Source: Actinomycetota bacterium
GTDB taxonomy: Bacteria > Actinomycetota > Acidimicrobiia > Spongiisociales > ZC4RG35
NCBI GenBank assembly: GCA_022615295.1
Contig: JAKEHF010000082.1
Location: 1-19,293, forward strand
Length of the DNA stretch: 19,293 bases
Direction: 5' to 3'
Position 1 is the first letter of the stretch, and every line of letters begins with the position of its first letter. A program made the position numbers and the translations under genes. Below are positions 1 to 5,479 of the stretch, one piece after another. The notes beneath the pieces are model-generated. The model did not search any database, was not told where the DNA came from, and saw only the letters and a list, made by a program, of their open reading frames with translations.

Positions 1-803
1 TGGGCGTTGTCGTAGAGCATCTTCTCGAAGTGGGGCACCAGCCAGTGATCGTCCACCGAGTAGCGGCAGAAGCCCCCACCCAGATGGTCGTGGATGCCAC
101 CCCTGGCCATTCCCTCGAGGGTGGTGGTGACCATCGGGTCGGCGGCCGGCGCTCGAGACCGGATGCGGAGCAGCAGCTCGAGCACCGGCTGTTGGGGGAA
201 CCTCGGGGACCGGCCAAAACCGCCGTGGATCGGGTCGTAGAGCTCCTCGAGACGGGCGTGGGCGGTGTCGAGGAGGGCCGTATCGGGGGTCGCCGGCGGG
301 GGGAGGCCACTGGAGATGGCCTCGACCATTTGCGCCGCCTGCTCGCTGACCTCGTCTCGCCTGTTGCGCCAGGCCTCGTCGATGGCGTTTAGGAGCTCGA
401 CGAAACCCGGCATGCCGCCCCGTGGCCGGGGTGGGAAGTAGGTGCCGGCGAAGAAGGGCCGCGCCCCATGGTCGAGGAAGACCGTCATCGGCCAGCCCCC
501 CTGGCCGGTCATCGCCTGCACCGATTCCATGTACACCGCGTCGACGTCCGGCCGCTCCTCACGGTCCACCTTGATGTTCACGAAGAGCCGGTTCATCAGC
601 TCGGCCGTCTCCGGGTCCTCGAAGGACTCGTGGGCCATGACATGACACCAGTGACAGGCGGCGTATCCGATGCTGAGCAGGACGGGAACGTCGCGACGCC
701 GGGCCTCGGCGAAGGCATCCGGTCCCCATTCCCACCAGTCGACGGGGTTGTCCCGATGCTGGAGGAGGTAAGGCGAGGTGGCGGCGGCCAGCCGGTTGGT
801 CAC
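1..803 (-). CDS. YyaL/SPATA20-type thioredoxin-like (DUF255) protein, N-terminal part
   Basis: Reading the minus strand from GTG at 803 gives a protein that begins MTNRLAAATSPYLLQH and continues with NPVDWWEWGPDAF and the hallmark CHWCHVM followed by ESFEDPETAELMN. It goes on through VDREERPDVDAVYM and GGWPMTVFL to HLGGGFCRYSVDDHW and VPHFEKMLYDNA at the window edge. This matches the N-terminal thioredoxin-like domain of the YyaL/SPATA20 family; the large alpha-helical barrel domain that normally follows lies mostly outside the window. The molecular function of the family is not well settled. The start is GTG because the nearby ATG at about 830 is out of frame and soon hits a stop. A TACCTT hexamer 7 nt before the GTG suggests a leaderless mRNA. 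The gene is truncated only by the window edge. The family call is confident, the function is not. Confidence 0.88.
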   Translation of the reverse strand, partial: MTNRLAAATSPYLLQHRDNPVDWWEWGPDAFAEARRRDVPVLLSIGYAACHWCHVMAHESFEDPETAELMNRLFVNIKVDREERPDVDAVYMESVQAMTGQGGWPMTVFLDHGARPFFAGTYFPPRPRGGMPGFVELLNAIDEAWRNRRDEVSEQAAQMVEAISSGLPPPATPDTALLDTAHARLEELYDPIHGGFGRSPRFPQQPVLELLLRIRSRAPAADPMVTTTLEGMARGGIHDHLGGGFCRYSVDDHWLVPHFEKMLYDNA

Positions 804-810
804 CTTCGGC

Positions 811-816
811 AAGGTA
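811..816 (-). promoter_or_regulatory. -10 hexamer TACCTT for the YyaL-type gene (leaderless)
   Basis: TACCTT lies on the minus strand with 7 nt between its last T and the GTG at 803. This is the distance at which transcription would begin at or next to the start codon. No convincing -35 element was found. It shares the 60-bp divergent gap with the promoter of the TPM gene. Confidence 0.6.
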
Positions 817-849
817 GCCGTTCCATAGGGGGACGGGACCAACCGCCAC

Positions 850-855
850 TAGCCT
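850..855 (+). promoter_or_regulatory. -10 hexamer TAGCCT for the TPM-domain gene (leaderless)
   Basis: TAGCCT is followed by 8 nt and then the ATG at 864. There is no Shine-Dalgarno sequence between them. This supports the choice of the ATG at 864 over longer open-frame starts, and predicts a leaderless message for the first gene of the TPM–PspA–SixA cluster. Confidence 0.6.
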
Positions 856-863
856 CGTCGGCG

Positions 864-1928
864 ATGAGACACTGGCTGTTCCTTCTCTGCTGTCTCCCCC
901 TCCTCGCCGCCACGGCGCAGGAAGTCGTCCCCGGTCTGGAGGCCAACGGCTACTTCATAGAGGAGGGCTCCACGGCATCCGAGGAGACGGTCAGCGATGC
1001 CGTGTTCGAGGGTAGGGCGGCGGGGGGCCGCCTCTACATCGTGGTCCTCTCCATCGAGCCGCCCGGCGGAGCGACCACCTTCGCCGACTCGGTGCTCGAC
1101 GATCTCGTCGATGGCTACGTCCTCGTCGTCGCACCAGAGACCGTGGGCTATGCCGGTGACGGGAGCTTCTGGTCGAGCGACGAGCTGGACCGGGCTACCG
1201 AGAGGTCCCTCGATGGCTCCGACGACGACGAGGTGGTGGGACTGTTCGTGGAAGCCCTTGCCGGATCCGACGGGGAGCCATCACAAGGTGGTGGCGGCCT
1301 CGGCTGGGTATGGCTGCTCGTTCTCGTAGGCGGTGGTGCCCTGGTGGTCTGGGCCATCTCCCGTCGGTCACAGGCCCCCGCCGACCTGAGCAAGGTTCGC
1401 GAGCTGGCCAAGACCAAGCTCGCCGAGGTCGCCAACGACATCATCGATCTGGAGGACGAGGTTCGTCTCTCAGAGGACTCCGAGGTGAGGACCCACTATC
1501 AGCGGGCCTCGGCGACCTATGCCAGGGCGATGGGTGAGGTGGAGACGGCGTCGACGGCCGACGACCTGATGAGAGTGGCGGGCGACCTGGATCTGGCCAT
1601 CTGGGAGCTGGACTGTGCCGAGGCTCTTCTCGACTCGAAGCCGCTGCCGCCCAAGCCCGAGCCACCAAAACCCGTGGTCGCGGCGCCGGCGCCGCCCCAG
1701 GACCAGCCGGTGGAGTACAACCGTCGTCCGCAGCGGAGGTCGTCGTCCGGTTCCAATGAGCTGATGAGCGTCCTCATGGCGATCCTCGCCTCACAGGGTG
1801 GTGGGTGGGGCAGCTCGACGCCCGGCTGGCCCGGCGGCTGGAGCGGTCCCGGCCGGGGCGGCGGCCCCGGGGGGCCATCACGTGGAGGTCTGGGGAGGAT
1901 CAGGGGAGGCGGGCGTCGCCGTGGTTGA
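864..1928 (+). CDS. TPM-domain-like membrane protein upstream of PspA
   Basis: 354 residues. The N-terminus MRHWLFLLCCLPLLAATAQE is a signal peptide with probable cleavage after ATA. An extracytoplasmic domain of about 120 residues (LYIVVLSIE, ADSVLDDLVDGYVLVVAPE) resembles the TPM domain (YgcG/Psb32 type). One membrane helix follows at about residues 146-166 (WLLVLVGGGALVVWAI). A cytoplasmic helical stretch comes next, then a Pro-rich linker and a Gly/Trp/Arg-rich tail. The open frame extends upstream to 468, but the signal peptide and the TAGCCT hexamer fix the start at 864. Its stop is 39 bp before pspA, so co-transcription is likely. TPM proteins and PspA are often neighbours in actinobacteria, and a role in envelope maintenance is inferred. 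The TPM assignment rests on recognisable but weak similarity. The Gly-rich tail could be disordered or mediate contacts with membrane or PspA. Confidence 0.7.
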   Translation: MRHWLFLLCCLPLLAATAQEVVPGLEANGYFIEEGSTASEETVSDAVFEGRAAGGRLYIVVLSIEPPGGATTFADSVLDDLVDGYVLVVAPETVGYAGDGSFWSSDELDRATERSLDGSDDDEVVGLFVEALAGSDGEPSQGGGGLGWVWLLVLVGGGALVVWAISRRSQAPADLSKVRELAKTKLAEVANDIIDLEDEVRLSEDSEVRTHYQRASATYARAMGEVETASTADDLMRVAGDLDLAIWELDCAEALLDSKPLPPKPEPPKPVVAAPAPPQDQPVEYNRRPQRRSSSGSNELMSVLMAILASQGGGWGSSTPGWPGGWSGPGRGGGPGGPSRGGLGRIRGGGRRRG

Positions 1929-1967
1929 TCCGGACCTACACTCCGACACCCCGACAATGGAGTCACG

Positions 1968-2678
1968 ATGCTGAGGAAGTGGTGGGCGTACATCAAGTCG
2001 TGGTTCGAGACGACCTCGGAGCAGGTGATGGACCCCGAGGTCGAGATCCGCGCCGCGATAGACGAGGCCAAGAACCGTGACCAGGATCTTCGCAACCAAG
2101 CCGCCAAGGTGATAGCCCACAAGACCCAACTGGAGGGTCAGATCGAGGACGCCGCCGACAGCGTCGGGGAGGCGAAGGAGATGGCAAAGCAGGCGTTGAT
2201 GCGCGCCGACACCGCACAGAAGTCGGGGGACCAGGCCGGCGTCACGAAGTGGACCCAGGCGGCCCAATCCCTGGCGATGAAGCTGCAGGCCTCCGAGAAC
2301 AACCTGGTCTCGTTGCGCGGCCAGTTCGAGAGCGCCCTAACCCAGGCGGAGAAGGCCAAGGAGGCGGTCCAGGCGAACGCCATGAAGCTCCAGGAGCTCT
2401 CGGCGAAGCGGATGGAGATGCTGGGCACACTGGAGCAGGCGAAGATGCAGGAGGCGGTCAACGCCGCCGTGACCTCGATGACCAGCACCTTTGACGAGGG
2501 TGTCCCCAGCCTCGACGCCGTCGAAGCCAAGATCGAGCAGCGCAAGGCCGAGGCGATGGCCAGAGCCGAGCTCCACGAGGCGACACCGGAGGGCGCTGAA
2601 GCCGAGCTGCGTCAGGCGGTGAGCATGGCCGAGGCCGATGCCAAGCTGGCCGAGCTGAGGGCCGAGCTGGGTCTCTGA
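1968..2678 (+). CDS. pspA: PspA/IM30 family membrane-stress protein
   Basis: 236 residues, of the usual PspA/IM30 length. It starts with an amphipathic-looking helix (MLRKWWAYIKSWFETTSEQV), then MDPEVEIRAAIDEAKNRDQD and long charged coiled-coil helices rich in Ala, Gln, Glu and Lys up to the C-terminus. This is the ESCRT-III-like fold whose members bind the inner face of the membrane, oligomerise and protect it from leakage. The start is ATG 1968, preceded by a weak GGAG. It sits 39 bp after the TPM gene and 14 bp before the SixA-type gene, so the three probably form an operon. No PspF/PspBC partners are present, as is normal for Gram-positive PspA homologues. The family call is strong. Confidence 0.92.
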   Translation: MLRKWWAYIKSWFETTSEQVMDPEVEIRAAIDEAKNRDQDLRNQAAKVIAHKTQLEGQIEDAADSVGEAKEMAKQALMRADTAQKSGDQAGVTKWTQAAQSLAMKLQASENNLVSLRGQFESALTQAEKAKEAVQANAMKLQELSAKRMEMLGTLEQAKMQEAVNAAVTSMTSTFDEGVPSLDAVEAKIEQRKAEAMARAELHEATPEGAEAELRQAVSMAEADAKLAELRAELGL

Positions 2679-2692
2679 GCCGGGGAGGGTTG

Positions 2693-3172
2693 ATGAAGAC
2701 CCTCCTCGTGATGCGTCACGCCAAGTCAGACTGGGCCGCGGAGCACCACTCCGACCACGAGAGACCGCTCAGCAAGAGGGGGGTGGAGGCGGCTCGTCAG
2801 ATGGGCCTTCGCCTCACCAGGCTGGGCCTGACCCCCGATCGTGTGATCAGCTCGACGGCCGTGCGGGCCCGGACGACGGCGCTGCTGGCGGCCGAGAGCG
2901 GAGAGTGGGAAGCCGCGCCGACCTACGAGCCCCTCTTCTACGGGACCGGGCCGGACACCGTCCTCGGTGTCGTCGCCGGTCTCGATCGGGGAGACCGTCT
3001 CCTGATAGTGGGTCACCAACCCACATGGGCGATGATCGTGTCACAGCTCACGGGCGAGCTTGTCGAGATGAAGACGGCCACGGTGGCCGTCGTGACCTCG
3101 GACGCACACGTCTGGACCGACCTGGTGGGGAGGGGCGGCACGCTCACCGCGGTCCATCACCCGGCGCGGTGA
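2693..3172 (+). CDS. sixA: SixA-type histidine phosphatase
   Basis: 159 residues, the compact length of SixA-type members of the histidine phosphatase (phosphoglycerate mutase-like) superfamily. The catalytic R8-H9 lies in VMRHAKSDW at the N-terminus, with HERPLSKRGVEAARQM next, ISSTAVRARTTA in the middle, and the second catalytic His in IVGHQPT (H108). E. coli SixA dephosphorylates a phosphohistidine on signalling or PTS proteins; the substrate here is unknown. An upstream in-frame TTG at 2690 is possible, but GGGGAGGG at 2682-2689 fits ATG 2693 better. It is the last gene of the TPM–PspA cluster and is separated by 164 bp from the sigma-factor gene. A second SixA-like domain occurs in the Nudix fusion at 9032-9904. 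Confidence 0.85.
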   Translation: MKTLLVMRHAKSDWAAEHHSDHERPLSKRGVEAARQMGLRLTRLGLTPDRVISSTAVRARTTALLAAESGEWEAAPTYEPLFYGTGPDTVLGVVAGLDRGDRLLIVGHQPTWAMIVSQLTGELVEMKTATVAVVTSDAHVWTDLVGRGGTLTAVHHPAR

Positions 3173-3256
3173 CGTGAAATAACCAGACCGGAACGGGTGT
3201 TCCCGGGATAGACACCGCAGCCGGCGAGCGTCTGCGACGCCCGGAGAAGAGGGGGG

Positions 3257-3284
3257 TTCACAAACTCCCCGGAATGCGTATATT
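3257..3284 (+). promoter_or_regulatory. Sigma-70 promoter TTCACA-16-TATATT for the sigma-factor gene
   Basis: TTCACA (3257-3262) and TATATT (3279-3284) are separated by 16 bp. Each hexamer differs from the sigma-70 consensus by one base. Transcription would start near 3291, leaving a leader of about 45 nt that contains GGAGG at 3320-3324. This excludes the ATG at 3274, which lies inside the promoter. It is the only promoter in the window with a well-conserved -35 element at near-canonical spacing. Confidence 0.72.
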
Positions 3285-3336
3285 TGGACTCTCGGGGCCC
3301 GGCCCCACTACTGCCCTTCGGAGGACGAGATACAAC

Positions 3337-4326
3337 ATGCCCGCCATCGACACGCGTGACGACAGGACCGACAAGCCCAGACGCGTGCGTCTCCACTCCA
3401 AGCTGACCGACGAGCGCGGTCGGCTCACCACTGATCTCGTCTCCCAGTACCTGACCGCGATCGGCGAGTACGACCTGCTCACCGCGGAGCAGGAGGTCGA
3501 GCTCGCCCAGAAGATCGAGGCCGGCGAGGAGGCCGCCGAACGTCTCGAGAACGGCGACTACAGCGGGAAGCGTGAGGAGATGGAGCTGCGCCGTTTCGCC
3601 CGCCGTGGCGCCCAGGCCAAGGACGACTTCCTCACCGCCAACCTCCGTCTCGTGGTGGCCAACGCCCGTCGTTACGCCAACACCTCGGGGATCGACTTCC
3701 TCGACCTCATCCAGGAGGGCAACCTCGGTCTGATCCGGGCCGTCGAGAAGTTCGACTGGCGCAAGGGCTTCAAGTTCTCCACGTACGCCACGTGGTGGAT
3801 CAGACAAGCCATCACCAGGGCAATCGCCGACAAGTCGCGGACCGTCCGCATCCCGGTTCATCTCCACGACACCCTGGCCGCGGTCCGCGCTGCTCAGGCC
3901 TCGCTCAAGGCCGAGCTGGGCAGAGACCCCCGGCCGGACGAGATCGCCGAAGAGGCGGGTGTCACCGTCGACAAGGTCGAGCTCGCCCTCAGCGTCGCCG
4001 ACACGGTGTCCCTGGAGCAGCCCATTGGTGAGGACGGCGCCCAGCTCGGGGACTTCATCGAGGACGAGGACGCCGCCGACCCGGTGCAGATGACCGAGGA
4101 GCTGGACGTCGCCAACTCGCTGCGTGAGTCGATCGAGCGTCTCCCCGAGCGGGAGGGCCGGATCCTCGCTCTCCGCTACGGGTTCTACGACGGGGTGCCC
4201 CGCACCCTCGAGGAGATCGGCGACGAGTTCAATCTCACCAGGGAGCGCATCCGGCAGCTGGAGAAACTCGCCCTCTGCCGTCTCCGCCACCCCTCGTTCG
4301 GCATCCGCGAAGCCGATCTGGTCTGA
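3337..4326 (+). CDS. RNA polymerase sigma factor, sigma-70 (RpoD/SigA-like)
   Basis: 329 residues. Region 1.2 is at about 31-65 (DLVSQYLTAIGEYDLLTAEQ). Region 2 is at about 100-172, with NLRLVVANARRYA, DLIQEGNLGLIRAVEKFDW, FSTYATWWIRQAI and the -10-reading segment ending RTVRIPVH. Region 3 follows (LGRDPRPDEIAEEAG), and region 4 carries the helix-turn-helix from about 290 (TLEEIGDEFNLTRERIRQLE). There is no long acidic region 1.1, so this is either a short primary sigma or a group 2 (SigB/HrdB-like) paralogue; the window alone cannot decide. ATG 3337 is preferred because it begins just upstream of the conserved domain and follows GGAGG with a 12-nt gap, whereas the in-frame ATG 3274 lies inside the promoter. 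The final residues are SFGIREADLV. It is probably monocistronic or read through into the CBS gene. Confidence 0.93.
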   Translation: MPAIDTRDDRTDKPRRVRLHSKLTDERGRLTTDLVSQYLTAIGEYDLLTAEQEVELAQKIEAGEEAAERLENGDYSGKREEMELRRFARRGAQAKDDFLTANLRLVVANARRYANTSGIDFLDLIQEGNLGLIRAVEKFDWRKGFKFSTYATWWIRQAITRAIADKSRTVRIPVHLHDTLAAVRAAQASLKAELGRDPRPDEIAEEAGVTVDKVELALSVADTVSLEQPIGEDGAQLGDFIEDEDAADPVQMTEELDVANSLRESIERLPEREGRILALRYGFYDGVPRTLEEIGDEFNLTRERIRQLEKLALCRLRHPSFGIREADLV

Positions 4327-4357
4327 GGGTCTGTGGGGACCTGCCCCACGCCCGCGG

Positions 4358-4363
4358 TAGCTT
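4358..4363 (+). promoter_or_regulatory. -10 hexamer TAGCTT for the CBS gene (leaderless)
   Basis: TAGCTT is followed by 6 nt and then the GTG at 4370, with no ribosome-binding site between them. It gives the CBS gene its own promoter 31 bp after the end of the sigma gene. Confidence 0.58.
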
Positions 4364-4369
4364 GTTCCC

Positions 4370-4747
4370 GTGAGACTCGGTGATCTGGTGGGCGCGGCGC
4401 CCTATCTCTGCGGTCCGGAGACCACTTTGACCGAGGCGGCCCTGGCCATGGAGGGCTCGGACCTGGGGTCGCTGGCCGTCGTGGAGGGTATGTCACTGCT
4501 CGGCCTGGTCACCGAACGCGATCTCCGTGACGCCATCGCCCGGGGGACCGACCTGGAGCGGACCCCGGTGTCGGAGGTCATGGCTGCCGAGCCGGACACC
4601 TTTGACCCCGATCTCGACGTCTGGGATGCCGCAGCCTGGATCGCCGAGTCGGGGTACCGTCATCTCCCGGTGGTCGACGACGAGGGAGTACTCCTCGGTG
4701 TGGTCAGCCTCCGCGACCTGCTCAAGGCGCTCATCGACACCGTCTGA
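4370..4747 (+). CDS. Two-CBS-domain protein
   Basis: 125 residues, made almost entirely of two CBS repeats. The first spans about 1-58 (LTEAALAMEGSDLGSLAVVE, LLGLVTERDLRDAIARG) and the second about 65-125 (VSEVMAAEPDTFDPDLDVWD, YRHLPVVDDEGVLLGVVSLR). Such stand-alone Bateman modules bind adenine nucleotides or S-adenosylmethionine and regulate partner proteins; the ligand and partner are unknown here. The repeated LGLVTERDL/LGVVSLRDL ends are the typical CBS C-terminal signature. The GTG start follows a TAGCTT hexamer. The gene converges with the DUF1761 gene, and the tandem hairpin repeat separates them. Confidence 0.88.
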   Translation: MRLGDLVGAAPYLCGPETTLTEAALAMEGSDLGSLAVVEGMSLLGLVTERDLRDAIARGTDLERTPVSEVMAAEPDTFDPDLDVWDAAAWIAESGYRHLPVVDDEGVLLGVVSLRDLLKALIDTV

Positions 4748-4756
4748 GGATTCACG

Positions 4757-4862
4757 AACCCAGGGTTCCCACCCACCCTCAGGGTGGGCCACAACCCTGG
4801 GTTCCCACCGCTCCCAACCCAGGGTTCCCACCCACCCTCAGGGTGGGCCACAACCCTGGGTT
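4757..4862. repeat. Tandem pair of 47-bp hairpin repeats between convergent genes
   Basis: Two identical 47-bp copies lie at 4757-4803 and 4816-4862, separated by 12 bp. In each copy AACCCAGGGTT pairs with AACCCTGGGTT (11 bp), then a 4x4 internal loop (CCCA/CCAC), then CCCACCC pairs with GGGTGGG (7 bp) around TCA. The right arm of copy 1 (4793-4803) is also complementary to the left arm of copy 2 (4816-4826), so a competing hairpin with a 12-nt loop can form. No T-tract follows. The element lies between the stops of the CBS gene (4747) and the DUF1761 gene (4879). A bidirectional terminator or a REP-like element are the simplest readings. No other copy was noticed in this window. Confidence 0.9.
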
Positions 4863-4878
4863 CGCCGTTGTGCCGCGG

Positions 4879-5292
4879 TCAGGTCCAGACTGCGAGTATC
4901 ACTGCGACGATCGAATAGGCGATCACGGCGTTGGCCCCGTTTATCAGCCAGTAGGCCCCGCCCTTCCGCTCGTAGAGCTGGTTGACGAAGGCCCCGACCA
5001 CGCCAAAGCCCACCCCGAGCAATACCCCCAGGGTGATCCCGTCGGAGACCGTCGTGGCCCCGATCGCCTTCACCACCAGGGCGATGACCGTCGTCGTCAC
5101 CAGATACCCGATGAAGGTCGGGATAATGGTCACCAGCGGCGGCCCCTCACCGGTGACGTCGACACGGGCGTTGTCCGCCCATGCTTTGCTCAACGGGGGG
5201 ACCGAGTACCAGATGGAGCTGAAGGCGAACCAGGCAATCGCGGCCACGAGGACGGCGACCCAATTCAGATCGGAAAAGAAGTCGGCGACCAT
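4879..5292 (-). CDS. DUF1761 family membrane protein
   Basis: 137 residues with four predicted membrane helices, at roughly 10-30, 54-78, 84-106 and 115-135. The N-terminal WVAVLVAAIAWFAFSSIWYS, followed by PLSKAWADN, is the characteristic DUF1761 signature. The loop YERKGGAYWLINGANAVIAY precedes the last helix. The function of the family is unknown. ATG 5292 has a good Shine-Dalgarno (GAGGAGGAC immediately upstream), so unlike many neighbours this gene has a leader. A possible -10 (TAACCT, minus strand 5319-5324) would give a leader of about 20 nt. The gene is convergent with the CBS gene and divergent from the ABC exporter, so it may be independent of both. Confidence 0.85.
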   Translation of the reverse strand: MVADFFSDLNWVAVLVAAIAWFAFSSIWYSVPPLSKAWADNARVDVTGEGPPLVTIIPTFIGYLVTTTVIALVVKAIGATTVSDGITLGVLLGVGFGVVGAFVNQLYERKGGAYWLINGANAVIAYSIVAVILAVWT

Positions 5293-5437
5293 TGTCCTCC
5301 TCTTTGCTCTTTGCCCTCAGGTTATCGTCGGTGACCCGGGGGCTCCGGGATCCCGGGCGTCGCTGGGTTAATTCGCCCTGACGAGGCGGTGCCCACCCTT
5401 AACATGGCCCGACCCCCCCCTTCGACCCCGATCGGGC

Positions 5438-5468
5438 TTGACTTGAAGCAAGGTTGAAGTTCTACGTT
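5438..5468 (+). promoter_or_regulatory. Promoter with 19-bp spacer and repeats, MerR-type candidate, for the ABC exporter
   Basis: TTGACT (5438-5443) and TACGTT (5463-5468) are separated by 19 bp, longer than the usual 16-18 bp. The spacer region holds an imperfect palindrome, ACTTGAAGCA/AGGTTGAAGT at 5441-5460, matching at 7 of 10 positions. It also holds a direct TTGAAG repeat with an 11-bp period. MerR-family activators bind such elements inside over-long spacers. No merR gene is in the window, so the assignment is inference. Confidence 0.45.
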
Positions 5469-5479
5469 GACGTGCGCCG

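Noticed and set aside
468..863. Longer start for the TPM gene, or separate plus-strand genes
   Set aside because: This region encodes the CHWCHVM thioredoxin-like protein on the minus strand; the signal peptide at 864 marks the true start.
3187..3210. Terminator hairpin after the SixA-type gene (CCGGAAC/GTTCCCGG)
   Set aside because: The stem is bulged, the loop is only 4 nt and no T-run follows.
3157..4290. Minus-strand open frame of 377 codons opposite the sigma-factor gene
   Set aside because: It is the antisense shadow of a gene with unmistakable sigma-70 motifs; its protein is low-complexity Gly/Val/Leu/Glu and has no recognisable domain, as expected in G+C-rich DNA.
4757..4862. CRISPR array
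   Set aside because: Only two copies with a single 12-bp spacer, and each unit is a long hairpin; no cas gene is present.
5413..5420. Run of eight C in the region before the ABC exporter as a phase-variation tract
   Set aside because: It lies upstream of the -35 element rather than in a coding frame or promoter spacer, and a single C8 run is not unusual in G+C-rich DNA.
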